Shown here in pieces: positions 37,714-46,391 of a stretch of DNA of 64,000 nt; within the stretch, counting starts at the first letter, position 1, and the number at the start of each line of letters is the position of its first letter. A program made the position numbers and the translations under genes. The DNA comes from Romboutsia faecis (GTDB lineage Bacteria; Bacillota; Clostridia; Peptostreptococcales; Peptostreptococcaceae). The DNA is taken from the NCBI RefSeq assembly GCF_014323405.1, contig NZ_JACRWE010000002.1, positions 434,001-498,000 on the forward strand. The letters run 5' to 3'. Below the pieces are notes generated by a model, which saw nothing but the letters and a program-made list of their open reading frames with translations, was not told where the DNA came from and did no database searches.

Positions 37714-37728
37714 AGTGATATTGTCACA
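37714..37728. promoter_or_regulatory. Crp/Fnr-like palindrome, site B
   Basis: AGTGATATTGTCACA, close to the reverse complement of site A (26962). Centred about 70 bp before the ferredoxin start, a usual activator position. Confidence 0.55.
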
Positions 37729-37980
37729 TAGTGAATTACGTATAAATATTAAAAATTATAAGAATGAATTCATATAGGATATGTTACATGGAAAAAAATA
37801 TGATGGCGTGGTTGGTAGATGTAGATGATGGGTATCGATACCTAATATAATAGTATTTTAATTAATAAATAAAATAATGGATAAGTAAGAATTATAGGGA
37901 TAAGATGCTACAATCATGATGCAAATATACTTTTTGTCATAGATTTGAATAATATAAAAAATAAGATATAAGAATATAGA

Positions 37981-38269
37981 TTAGATGAATTAGATAAAGA
38001 TATTTTAGATAGTGAAGATAAAGATTATATAATTAAACATTTAAATGAATATTGTAAAAAATATATAAAAAAATAGTTTTATAGATGTTCTATATAAATT
38101 ATATAAGAATGAGGATATATCTTTAGAGCAGCTTTGTAAGAAACAGTATTTGTCATTAAGACAATTTGAACGTAAAGTAAAGTCTATGACTGGATTTGCA
38201 CCTAAAGAATTATCCACGATTTCTTTATTATTATGTCAAATTTTTACAATACAAGAAGATAAAATATGA
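37981..38269 (+). pseudogene. Remnant of an AraC-family regulator
   Basis: The last part reads I-S-L-E-Q-L-C-K-K-Q-Y-L-S-L-R-Q-F-E-R-K-V with S-M-T-G-F-A-P-K-E-L, the second AraC helix-turn-helix. A frameshift near 38070 separates it from an upstream E-D-K-D-Y-I-I-K-H-L-N-E-Y, and no start or sensor domain remains. It lies 39 bp before the VOC gene and may once have regulated it. The rest of the gap (37657-37980) shows only site B and the palindrome GGTATCGATACC (37831-37842). Confidence 0.75.
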
Positions 38270-38307
38270 GTATAATAAGTATAGGTTATTTTTAGGAGGA
38301 AATAAAT

Positions 38308-38691
38308 ATGATAAATAAAATAGGTAAAATAACTATATATGTAAATAACCAGGAAGAAGCTAGAAAGTTTTGGACTGAAAAGTTAAATTTCGTGGTTAAG
38401 TTTGAACGACAAATGGGTCCTAATATGACATGGTTAGAAGTTGGACCAAGTGAAAATGAGTTTACTACTTTTGTTTTATATGATAAGAAAATGATGCAGG
38501 CTCAAAACCCTTCTGCAAATGTAGGGCATCCATCTATATTATTAAGTACAGAAAATATAGAATCTGCTTATAATGATATGAAAAGTAATGGTGTTAAAGT
38601 TGGTGAATTAATGACAATGCCTTATGGGAAGATGTTCTCATTTAAGGACCAAGATGGAAATGATTATTTGCTTAGGGAAGATACATTTTAA
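38308..38691 (+). CDS. VOC (glyoxalase/bleomycin-resistance-like) family protein
   Basis: 127 residues, AGGAGGAAA before the ATG. VOC fold: I-G-K-I-T-I-Y-V, A-R-K-F-W-T-E-K-L-N-F, P-N-M-T-W-L-E-V-G, then F-S-F-K-D-Q-D-G-N near the end. Members are metal enzymes or binding proteins with varied substrates; the catalytic role here is unknown. Single gene after an AraC remnant, terminated downstream. Confidence 0.88.
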   Translation: MINKIGKITIYVNNQEEARKFWTEKLNFVVKFERQMGPNMTWLEVGPSENEFTTFVLYDKKMMQAQNPSANVGHPSILLSTENIESAYNDMKSNGVKVGELMTMPYGKMFSFKDQDGNDYLLREDTF

Positions 38692-38704
38692 TAATAATTT
38701 TTAA

Positions 38705-38737
38705 TAAAAATAACCTATTAGAGTAGGTTATTTTTTA
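38705..38737 (+). terminator. Terminator after the VOC gene
   Basis: AAAAATAACCTA pairs with TAGGTTATTTTTT. Confidence 0.92.
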
Positions 38738-38922
38738 TTTGCATTTATTTACTTTAAGATATTACTGTCTTGAAAATCGTAACTTTAACATTAGCATTCT
38801 ATAAAAAATATTTATTGTTTTACAATAAAAAAATATTGTTTTTTGATATTAAATTATTGACAAAGAATAAAAATGAGTTTAATATTAGAAACATATTAAG
38901 ATAATAAAGCGAGGTAATAAAG

Positions 38923-39417
38923 ATGAAAATAACTACAAATAGAAGTTCAAAGATTTTAAACAATATAGTGCTGGTAGGTATAGTTCTGACATTACTATTA
39001 CTTATAGGAACTCCATTAGTATTAACTGCATTTTTTAAAACTCAATCATTAATAGAAGATTCAAATATAGTCAGTGTAATTACAGCTGCAATATATATTT
39101 GTGCAATACCATATGTGTATGCATTGATTTTATTAAAGAAATTATGTGAATTAGTAGCAAATAAAAATCCTTTTTCACCAAGAGTACCAGTTATTTCAAA
39201 AAAGATAGCTATGTGTGCATTTAGTGAAGTAATATTATTCAATGGTGTAACAATATTTTTATGTTATTTCTATGATATGTATTTATATGCTTTAACTATA
39301 TTTCCATGTATTATAGTTTCATTTGTTTCAATAGCAATAGGCTTTATGAGTTTAGTTTCTTCAAAGCTATTTGAGATGGCAATAGAGATTAAAGATGAAA
39401 ATGATAAAACAATATAA
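38923..39417 (+). CDS. DUF2975 membrane protein
   Basis: 164 residues, four membrane helices (about 13-35, 48-70, 95-115, 120-147). The N-P-F-S-P motif before helix 3 is typical of DUF2975 proteins, which are commonly encoded beside a small YozG-like XRE regulator, as here (11 bp gap). The function of the pair is unknown. Confidence 0.85.
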   Translation: MKITTNRSSKILNNIVLVGIVLTLLLLIGTPLVLTAFFKTQSLIEDSNIVSVITAAIYICAIPYVYALILLKKLCELVANKNPFSPRVPVISKKIAMCAFSEVILFNGVTIFLCYFYDMYLYALTIFPCIIVSFVSIAIGFMSLVSSKLFEMAIEIKDENDKTI

Positions 39418-39428
39418 AGGAGATAGTT

Positions 39429-39641
39429 ATGGCAATTATAGTAAATTTAGATGTAATGATGGCAAAGAGAAAAATGAGTGCGACAGAGTTATCTCAAAAA
39501 CTTGGAATAACTTTAGCAAACCTATCAATATTAAAAAACAATAAGGCTAAAGCTGTTAGATTTACTACTTTAAACGAAATATGCAAAGCTCTAGATTGTC
39601 AGCCAGGTGATATTTTGGAGTATGTAGAAGATGAAGAGTAA
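39429..39641 (+). CDS. YozG-like XRE-family regulator
   Basis: 70 residues, almost entirely one helix-turn-helix: K-R-K-M-S-A-T-E-L-S-Q-K-L-G-I-T-L-A-N-L-S and L-N-E-I-C-K-A-L-D-C-Q-P-G-D-I-L. AAAGGAGAT precedes the ATG. Encoded with the DUF2975 protein and probably modulating the same operon. Confidence 0.92.
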   Translation: MAIIVNLDVMMAKRKMSATELSQKLGITLANLSILKNNKAKAVRFTTLNEICKALDCQPGDILEYVEDEE

Positions 39642-39663
39642 AACAAGATGAATAGGGGGTAAA

Positions 39664-40116
39664 ATGATTGGAATAGGAAATAGATTTAAAATTTTATTAC
39701 TAGGGATAATAATACTTTGTACAAAATTATTTGGTTGTGAGGATGTTTTTTTTAATAATTGTATAGATGTTATTAAAGAGAATTGGGATACACAAATACC
39801 AATACCTACAAAAGAGATATTTCATGAAAGTAGTTCTGTTAGTTTTCATGGCGATGGAGAAAGGTACCATGTATTTGAATATGAGAATGAAGAAGATATA
39901 ATAAATTCATCGATACAGTGGATTGATTCTAGAGATAATTCAATTAATGCTAAAGTTAAAGATATAATATATGATTTAGAAATTTCTAAGGAATTTAGAC
40001 CTAATATAAAGGATAAATATAAGTTTTATACTATAAGCAAAGATGATAACTCGAATCTATATCTATTATATATACAAGGAACTAGCCGAATTTTTATAGC
40101 AGAAGATATATTTTAA
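39664..40116 (+). CDS. Secreted protein of unknown function
   Basis: 150 residues with a hydrophobic signal segment (about 8-24, ending F-G-C-E-D; the Cys could be a lipobox). The middle holds S-V-S-F-H-G-D-G-E-R-Y-H-V-F-E-Y. AGGGGG upstream of the ATG. Follows the XRE gene by 22 bp and precedes three further small membrane or anchored proteins on the same strand. I do not recognise the family. Confidence 0.6.
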   Translation: MIGIGNRFKILLLGIIILCTKLFGCEDVFFNNCIDVIKENWDTQIPIPTKEIFHESSSVSFHGDGERYHVFEYENEEDIINSSIQWIDSRDNSINAKVKDIIYDLEISKEFRPNIKDKYKFYTISKDDNSNLYLLYIQGTSRIFIAEDIF

Positions 40117-40147
40117 TAAGTAAAGAAAAATTAAAGGAATATTTATA

Positions 40148-40663
40148 ATGAAGAAAAAGATTATTATTTCAATTTTAATAATATCTATAGTAATATTGGG
40201 CATTTTTTCTTTTAAAGCAAACTTTTCTAGAAGTTATCATCATGCTTTTACTAAATCGACAGATTTAAGTAAAGAAAATGTTGAAGGAATATATTTAAAT
40301 GATGAGATTGACAGCGAAAAAATAGTTTCTAAATATAGAAAAATATCAGATTTTAGTCGTGATAATAGTTTATATAATTACTACTTTTTAAGAAAAGGCA
40401 TTGAAGTGACAACGAATAAAGATGAAAATAAAATAATAAGATTTATTGTTAATGATAAAAATTTAAAGACTGAAAAAGGAATAAAAGTTGGAGATAAAAA
40501 TGATAAAATAATTGAATTGTATGGCGATAATTACTATAGCCGTATAGAACAAGGAACTAATATTATAGGATATGTAGATAAAGAAAAAGATTATTCAATA
40601 GAGTTTTGGTTAGGAGAAGAAGGCGTTATTTTTTATAGATTTGATTATACATTTATGGGGTGA
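40148..40663 (+). CDS. Membrane-anchored protein of unknown function
   Basis: 171 residues with one N-terminal helix (about 5-23) and an exported domain. The C-terminal half has G-I-K-V-G-D-K-N-D-K-I-I-E-L-Y-G-D-N-Y-Y and I-I-G-Y-V-D-K, a pattern resembling uncharacterised Bacillus and clostridial surface proteins. Part of the run of small genes from 39664 to 41576. Confidence 0.6.
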   Translation: MKKKIIISILIISIVILGIFSFKANFSRSYHHAFTKSTDLSKENVEGIYLNDEIDSEKIVSKYRKISDFSRDNSLYNYYFLRKGIEVTTNKDENKIIRFIVNDKNLKTEKGIKVGDKNDKIIELYGDNYYSRIEQGTNIIGYVDKEKDYSIEFWLGEEGVIFYRFDYTFMG

Positions 40664-40738
40664 GTAGTATAAGCTAAGTAAGTAATTAATATTTTACTGA
40701 AAAGTCTTATTTATATTATGTAAGTGAAGGGACTGAAT

Positions 40739-41050
40739 ATGAAAAATATAGATGATAGATGGGTGCAAAGGTTAATATGTATATGTCAAATTACTTATAT
40801 TTTATTATATTTAACTAATGTAATTGGCATTATTACTAGTTTGAACGTTTATACTGGATTTTCAGTATGTGTATCAATTAACACGGTTACCGTAATTTTA
40901 AATATATACTATATTATAAAATCACTTAAAGATAAAATAGGTATTAAACTTTCATTAATATTTATAACATTATTACAAATATTATTTACATCGTTTATTT
41001 ACTTACTTCCAGAGGCAGGAATAGATCCTCTAATTAAGTTATGGCAGTGA
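40739..41050 (+). CDS. Small membrane protein of unknown function
   Basis: 103 residues, three predicted helices. AAGGGA 6 bp upstream favours the ATG at 40739 over a GTG at 40724. The N-terminus N-I-D-D-R-W-V-Q-R is charged and cytosolic in the likely topology. No family recognised. Confidence 0.6.
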   Translation: MKNIDDRWVQRLICICQITYILLYLTNVIGIITSLNVYTGFSVCVSINTVTVILNIYYIIKSLKDKIGIKLSLIFITLLQILFTSFIYLLPEAGIDPLIKLWQ

Positions 41051-41105
41051 ATACTATATAATTAATATATAGAATAAATAATAAGTTATTCGATGAGGTA
41101 AAGAT

Positions 41106-41576
41106 ATGGAAGAAATAAAATTTTATACTAAGAATAAATTAATCAAGTTAATACTATCAATGATAATATTAGATATTTTAATTATTATATTCTACAAGAC
41201 TGGAAATGTATTAATGGGAGCAACTTATACATATCATTCGTGGGTGGATGTAGTTTATGTAGCTATATGTAGTAGCATTTTAACTTTAGTAGTACTTTTA
41301 CTTAGAATAAAAACTAATAAAAATTGTTGGATTAAATTAGTTTTAGATATACTATTAGGTTTTACAATTGTAATTTCGCTATTCATTGGTTATTTTATTG
41401 TTGTATTTACATATACACCAGAGCACAGAGATGGTATATATATAGCACAAGTAAATGCTGGATTAGGCCATCATACTAGAATTGATTATTATGAAGATAT
41501 AAATATATTTATTATGAAAAGAGCTAATAAAGAGTCTGAAATTTACGATGGTAGTTATGATAGATATGTTAAATAA
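41106..41576 (+). CDS. Membrane protein of unknown function
   Basis: 156 residues, three to four helices in the first 105 residues, then a polar tail with E-H-R-D-G-I-Y-I-A-Q-V-N-A-G-L. A G-A-T-Y-T-Y-H-S-W segment follows helix 1. No family recognised. Last of the small-protein run; the riboswitch promoter follows 22 bp later. Confidence 0.6.
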   Translation: MEEIKFYTKNKLIKLILSMIILDILIIIFYKTGNVLMGATYTYHSWVDVVYVAICSSILTLVVLLLRIKTNKNCWIKLVLDILLGFTIVISLFIGYFIVVFTYTPEHRDGIYIAQVNAGLGHHTRIDYYEDINIFIMKRANKESEIYDGSYDRYVK

Positions 41577-41598
41577 ATGTAAAATATCAGAAAATTAG

Positions 41599-41627
41599 TT
41601 GCATAAAATAAGGTAGATGTATATAAT
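41599..41627 (+). promoter_or_regulatory. Promoter of the riboswitch-ATPase unit
   Basis: TTGCAT, 17 bp, TATAAT, placing transcription start just before the aptamer. Confidence 0.75.
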
Positions 41628-41645
41628 AATAAGAAATAAAAGAAT

Positions 41646-41790
41646 TCCCTTGAAGGGGAGTAGCTTTCACATTAAATGTGATAATCAATCGTCAGATCGG
41701 AGTAAAATCCCGGTTGATTAGCGAGTACATAAACTTGTTAGCAAGACCTTCAGAGTAGATTACAATTTCTACTTTGGCGGTCTTTTTTTA
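41646..41790 (+). ncRNA. yybP-ykoY manganese riboswitch with terminator
   Basis: Aptamer hallmarks in order: GGGGAGTAGC (41655-41664), CGTCAGATCGG (41690-41700), CCCGGTTGATTAGCGAG, then GCAAGACC. The expression platform follows: GAGTAGA pairs with TCTACT inside AGACC/GGTCT and a T-run ending near 41790, a terminator expected to be disrupted when Mn2+ binds. The downstream P-type ATPase is a known class of target for this riboswitch. Confidence 0.92.
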
Positions 41791-41821
41791 TTTGTAAAAT
41801 TTAAGTTTTGGAGGGATATAT

Positions 41822-44446
41822 ATGTTTTACAAAAAAACAAGTGAGGAAGTAATAAGGCATCTAAATAGTAAGATGGAAGGCTTGTCTCAAGATAAAGCTA
41901 AAAAAAGATTAGCGGAAAATGGATATAACGAATTAGAAGAAAAATCAAAGACTCCAACATGGAAACTTTTTGTAGAGAGTTTTAAAGACCCTTTAGTTGT
42001 AATACTTTTAATAGCTGCATTAGTTCAAATATTTTTAGGTGAAGTAGTTGAATCAATTATAATATTTTCTGTATTAATATTAAACTCTATACTAGGGGTG
42101 GTTCAAACTAAGAAGGCAGAAGGCTCTTTAGCAAGTTTAAAACAATTATCAGTTCCGAATGCGAAAGTAATAAGAGATGATGTAAAAATAACAATACCAT
42201 CTAGAGAGTTAGTACCAGGAGATATAGTAATTCTTGAAGCTGGAGATTATGTACCTGCTGATGGTAGAATTATTGAAGCACAAACATTTAAGGTGGTAGA
42301 AGGGATGTTAACTGGTGAATCAGAACCAGTACTAAAGCATGAGAACTCGATAGATGAAGAATGTGCATTAGGTGATCAAAAGAATATGGTATTTAGTGGC
42401 TCTATGGTTGTTTATGGTAGAGCGATATATATAGTGACTGGATGTGGTATGAATACTGAAGTTGGCAAAATAGCAAACTTACTAGATACTGCTGAAAGCA
42501 AGGAAACACCACTTCAAAAAAAGCTAGATGAATTTGGCAAAAAACTTGGGATAGGTATAGTTGGATTATCAGCTTTAATATTTGGAGTTCAAGTTTACAG
42601 AGGTGGAAATATAGTAGATTCATTTATGTTTGCAATAGCTATAGCAGTTGCAGCAATACCAGAAGCTTTATCATCAATAGTTACAATTGTATTAGCAATG
42701 GGAACAAATACTATGGCTAAAAAACAAGCTGTAATAAGAAAATTGCCAGCTGTTGAAACTTTAGGTTCAACAAGTGTTATATGTACTGATAAAACAGGAA
42801 CGCTTACTCAAAACAAAATGACCGTGGTAGATTTCTATATGTATGGAGTTAAAAAACTTGCTTTAGCGGATAATACACGAGGTCAAGAAATAGCTTTAAC
42901 TGATATAGAGTCAAGTCAAGAGTTTACATTAACACTAGCATCTACACTTTGCAATGATTCGGATATTACAGGTGAAGGTGTAGAAATAGGTGATCCAACA
43001 GAGGTAGCACTTATAGATTATGTAAGCAAAAATAATATAAATTATAAAAAACTAAGAGAAAAATATAACAGACTTAATGAGTTACCATTTGATAGTGATA
43101 GAAAGCTCATGTCTACTGTAAATAAGATTGATGATAATATATTAATGTTTACCAAAGGTGCACCAGATGTTGTACTTAGTAGATGTAAATATGCGCTAAA
43201 TGATGGTGAATTAGTACCAATAAATGAAGAAATAATTAATGATTACAAAAATGCAAATGAAGGATTTTCTAAGAAAGCACTTAGAGTACTTGCTTTCGCT
43301 ACTAAAAAAATAGATGATGAAAACTTTGTTCCATCAATAGAAGATGAAAATGAATTAACTTTAATAGGTTTAATGGCGATGATAGATCCTCCAAGAGAAG
43401 AGGTATATGATGCAGTAAAAGAAGCTAAAGAATCAGGAATAAAAACTGTAATGATAACTGGTGATCATAAAACTACTGCATCAGCAATAGCAAAAGATAT
43501 AGGAATTATGATTAATGGGGATTTAGCACTAACAGGACAGGAATTAGATGCTTTAAGTGAAGAAGAGTTAGATAAAAATTTAGAACATATATCAGTGTAC
43601 GCAAGAGTTTCACCAGAGAATAAAATAAGAATAGTAAAAGCATGGCAAAGAAAAGGAAAAATAACGGCTATGACAGGTGATGGAGTTAATGATGCTCCTG
43701 CATTAAAACAAGCGGATATAGGAATTGGTATGGGAAGTGGTACAGAGGTTGCAAAAGATGCATCTGCGATGGTACTTCTTGATGATAATTTCTCTACAAT
43801 AGTAAATGCAGTTGAAATAGGTAGAACAGTTTATAGTAATATTAAGAAGTCAATAACTTATCTATTCTCAGGAAACTTAGGGGGAATAATAGCAATACTA
43901 TTTGCAGTAATGGCGGATTGGAATAATCCATTTACAACACTGCAATTATTATTTATAAACCTAGTAACAGATTCATTACCAGCAATAGCACTTGGACTTG
44001 AACAGCCTGAAAAGGGAATAATGAAAAATCCTCCAAGAAATCCACATGAAAGTATATTATCCGGAGGAACTTTAACAAGTGTATTAAAAAGAGGTACTAT
44101 AATAGGTATGGTTACAATACTTGCTCAGTATATAGGCATGAAAGAGTCTCCAGAGTTAGGTACAGCGATGGCATTTGCTACACTTACTTTGTCAAGAATA
44201 ATTCAAACATTTGCTTCAAGATCTAACACTGAAACTATATTTAAATTAGGATTTACAAGTAACAAGTATGCTTTAGGTTCAGTAATAGTTTGTTTAGGCA
44301 TGTTTGGATTAACATTAGTTCCATTTATGAGAGATATATTTGCAATACCAGCATCTTATGGATTAAGTAGCTTTGTAACTTGTTTTGGATTGGCAGTTTT
44401 TGCAATGATAGTCATGGAAGTTAGTAAATTAATTAAAAGTAATTAA
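41822..44446 (+). CDS. P-type cation (Ca2+/Mn2+-type) ATPase
   Basis: 874-residue P2-type pump. Actuator T-G-E-S-E-P, phosphorylation site D-K-T-G-T-L-T, nucleotide-binding K-G-A-P-D, hinge T-G-D-G-V-N-D-A-P-A. Membrane helix 4 has A-A-I-P-E-A-L rather than the P-E-G-L common in SERCA-like pumps, and helix 6 has N-L-V-T-D-S-L-P-A. The manganese riboswitch in the leader makes Mn2+ export the best guess, like lactococcal YoaB; Ca2+ remains possible. GGAGGG before the ATG. Terminator follows. Confidence 0.93.
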   Translation: MFYKKTSEEVIRHLNSKMEGLSQDKAKKRLAENGYNELEEKSKTPTWKLFVESFKDPLVVILLIAALVQIFLGEVVESIIIFSVLILNSILGVVQTKKAEGSLASLKQLSVPNAKVIRDDVKITIPSRELVPGDIVILEAGDYVPADGRIIEAQTFKVVEGMLTGESEPVLKHENSIDEECALGDQKNMVFSGSMVVYGRAIYIVTGCGMNTEVGKIANLLDTAESKETPLQKKLDEFGKKLGIGIVGLSALIFGVQVYRGGNIVDSFMFAIAIAVAAIPEALSSIVTIVLAMGTNTMAKKQAVIRKLPAVETLGSTSVICTDKTGTLTQNKMTVVDFYMYGVKKLALADNTRGQEIALTDIESSQEFTLTLASTLCNDSDITGEGVEIGDPTEVALIDYVSKNNINYKKLREKYNRLNELPFDSDRKLMSTVNKIDDNILMFTKGAPDVVLSRCKYALNDGELVPINEEIINDYKNANEGFSKKALRVLAFATKKIDDENFVPSIEDENELTLIGLMAMIDPPREEVYDAVKEAKESGIKTVMITGDHKTTASAIAKDIGIMINGDLALTGQELDALSEEELDKNLEHISVYARVSPENKIRIVKAWQRKGKITAMTGDGVNDAPALKQADIGIGMGSGTEVAKDASAMVLLDDNFSTIVNAVEIGRTVYSNIKKSITYLFSGNLGGIIAILFAVMADWNNPFTTLQLLFINLVTDSLPAIALGLEQPEKGIMKNPPRNPHESILSGGTLTSVLKRGTIIGMVTILAQYIGMKESPELGTAMAFATLTLSRIIQTFASRSNTETIFKLGFTSNKYALGSVIVCLGMFGLTLVPFMRDIFAIPASYGLSSFVTCFGLAVFAMIVMEVSKLIKSN

Positions 44447-44518
44447 TCAAAGCATATTAAATTACTCATTGTTAATTTAAAATACAAAGTAATTGATATA
44501 CGTAAAAATTATAAGAAT

Positions 44519-44566
44519 TAGGTCTATTTTAAAATATAAAATTTATTTTAAGATAGATCTTTTTTA
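44519..44566 (+). terminator. Terminator after the P-type ATPase
   Basis: GGTCTATTTTAAAAT pairs with ATTTTAAGATAGATC with G-U wobbles, then Ts. Confidence 0.8.
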
Positions 44567-44720
44567 TTTTTATAAAAATAAAAAAGTTGAAACTTTTAGT
44601 ACTAGATAAAACGTCTATATATATGAGAGGTAAATAGGGATGATAAAATTATCAAGCTTAGTATAAAGAAATTATAAAATTATTTATTATGAAATAAAAT
44701 GAGATGGGGGAAGATAAAAA

Positions 44721-44804
44721 TTGAAGAAGTTTACAATTTTTATAGAAATAATATCTTGGATGGGACTATTAATTACAGTATATGGAATTATTAAAATGTT
44801 TTAG
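44721..44804 (+). CDS. 27-residue small membrane protein
   Basis: TTG start 7 bp after GGGGGAAG. The peptide M-K-K-F-T-I-F-I-E-I-I-S-W-M-G-L-L-I-T is a single hydrophobic helix with basic ends (stop after I-I-K-M-F). It has its own spacer on both sides and is followed by a strong bidirectional terminator. It could be a type I toxin-like or regulatory micro-protein; expression is unproven. Confidence 0.45.
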   Translation: MKKFTIFIEIISWMGLLITVYGIIKMF

Positions 44805-44835
44805 ATTATTTACAATATAAATAGATTTATTAAGT

Positions 44836-44900
44836 AATACATATTATAAAATAAAGAATGACCTGTTATCAAGGTCATTCTTTATTTTATAATATGTATT
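44836..44900. terminator. Perfect 28-bp inverted repeat, bidirectional terminator
   Basis: Positions 44836-44863 and 44873-44900 are exact reverse complements with a 9-nt loop. The centre (GAATGACC/GGTCATTC) is flanked by A/T tracts usable in both directions. It separates the small ORF from the converging lipoprotein gene, which ends at 44901. Confidence 0.85.
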
Positions 44901-45692
44901 TTAAGTATTACTTTTATAAATTAATGCTTTTTCATTAGTATTAACATTAACTAAATTGATTTCTAGATTGTTAAAGTCGATTTCTCCATCTTTATAAGTT
45001 ATAGGAACATAAAACGAATTACTTTCACCAATAGGATTTATAAAAAATATATCCTCAAAGTTAACAGATTTTACCCTTATGATATAATCATCCTGAATAA
45101 AATTTCCATTTTCAGTAGTAAAGTTAAGTAAACTATAATTATTTTTTATAAGTAAACTTTTAGTATCTATATTTATGTTATTTATATTTACTTTATTATT
45201 AAGAATGTGATAACCATTATTAGTGTTTGTAGATTTTTTTAATTTAGATTTACCATCTGAATAAAGCTTTTTTTGTTTCTTTATGTCTTTTAACTTTACT
45301 TCATAGGTTACATCAAAGGAATAACCTTTGGGGGTGTTTAAAAAATTAATCGTTAGAAACTCTTTTTTATAGTCAGAAATAAATGATTCTTTTATTATAT
45401 AATTATCTAAAGGTTTATGATTAGAATTATTAGAATGCAAAATCACGTTTAAAGTAACTGTATTCTCTGGAAGTGGTGATTTATCTAATGTTTCAACAGT
45501 ATATTTAGTTAGTATGTAATTTTCGTATAGTGTGGATTCGCGTATATCTACACTATAATTTTCAACTTCTATAGTATCAGATAGAGAAGTCAAAGTTGAG
45601 GCAGAAATAAATTTTTTTTCTATAATATTACATCCGATAAGAAAAATACTTATAATTGCAAACGCTAATAAAATTATGTTTCTTTTTTTCAT
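44901..45692 (-). CDS. Lipoprotein of unknown function
   Basis: 263 residues, AAGGAGGTAAA before the ATG. Signal peptide with lipobox F-L-I-G-C (Cys about 21). The rest is rich in Asn, Lys and beta-strand patterns with no recognised domain, possibly a two-domain immunoglobulin-like fold (V-E-N-Y-S-V-D-I-R-E-S near 45). Single gene; 268 bp of gene-free DNA lie upstream. Confidence 0.65.
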   Translation of the reverse strand: MKKRNIILLAFAIISIFLIGCNIIEKKFISASTLTSLSDTIEVENYSVDIRESTLYENYILTKYTVETLDKSPLPENTVTLNVILHSNNSNHKPLDNYIIKESFISDYKKEFLTINFLNTPKGYSFDVTYEVKLKDIKKQKKLYSDGKSKLKKSTNTNNGYHILNNKVNINNINIDTKSLLIKNNYSLLNFTTENGNFIQDDYIIRVKSVNFEDIFFINPIGESNSFYVPITYKDGEIDFNNLEINLVNVNTNEKALIYKSNT

Positions 45693-45960
45693 TTTACCTC
45701 CTTAGATTACATTTTATATAAGCATATTCTAAGTAACTATTTTTTTAAGATCCATTTTCTTTTGAATTGTAATTTACAAATAGTGTATTTTTAGATATGG
45801 ATACTTTATTTAATTACTTATAAATTAATGATATATAAATATATTATATATTATAATAATAGAAAATTTACCATAAACATGTTTACATTTTATTACAAAT
45901 AAACTTCAAAAAATGAAAAAAATAAGGGAAAATGATTTAATTCTATTCTTGTTATAAATA

Positions 45961-46212
45961 TTATAATTGTATATGTTCTTCTAACTTTATAAGAGCTTCT
46001 TTAATTCTTTTTTCTCTTGTTTCGGATTTCTTTGCACTAGATATCCATTGAAAGTATTTTCTTTTGCTTGAATAAGATAAAGAGTTATAGAAGGTGAATG
46101 CTATTATATTATCTTCTAGTCTAGTTTTGAAATCATTTGAAAGTTCTATATCTCTTACTTCTTCATCTTTTTCTTCATGCTTTTTTAATATAGTTTCAAA
46201 TGTATAATTCAT
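45961..46212 (-). CDS. Short YdeI/OmpD-associated-type protein
   Basis: 83 residues; GGAGGAAATTAAT before the ATG at 46212 rules out the longer frame to 46242. The motif N-S-L-S-Y-S-S-K-R-K-Y-F-Q-W-I-S-S-A-K-K-S-E-T-R-E-K-R-I is the C-terminal domain of YdeI/OmpD-associated proteins, which in full-length members follows a further ~100 residues missing here. Either a natural short form or a truncation with a new start. Divergent from the MerR gene. Confidence 0.75.
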   Translation of the reverse strand: MNYTFETILKKHEEKDEEVRDIELSNDFKTRLEDNIIAFTFYNSLSYSSKRKYFQWISSAKKSETREKRIKEALIKLEEHIQL

Positions 46213-46338
46213 ATTAATTTCCTCCAAGAAACCTATAATCATATTATATATTTCTAAATTTATAAAGATATTATAACTTATATAATGTAAAACTGATGCT
46301 TTTTTATTAATGAGAAATAATAAAATTAAATTTTTATA

Positions 46339-46369
46339 TTGACATTAACGTTGCGTAAACCTTTATTAT
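46339..46369 (+). promoter_or_regulatory. MerR-type promoter of the TipA-like gene
   Basis: TTGACA and TATTAT are 19 bp apart, the long spacer used by MerR regulators. The spacer contains the dyad TTAACG-TTG-CGTAAA. Confidence 0.7.
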
Positions 46370-46391
46370 TAAATTGTCAGGAGGTTAATAT

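Noticed and set aside
37831..37842. Palindrome GGTATCGATACC
   Set aside because: A lone 12-bp palindrome beside a decayed regulator; no second copy and no promoter relation, so no function assigned.
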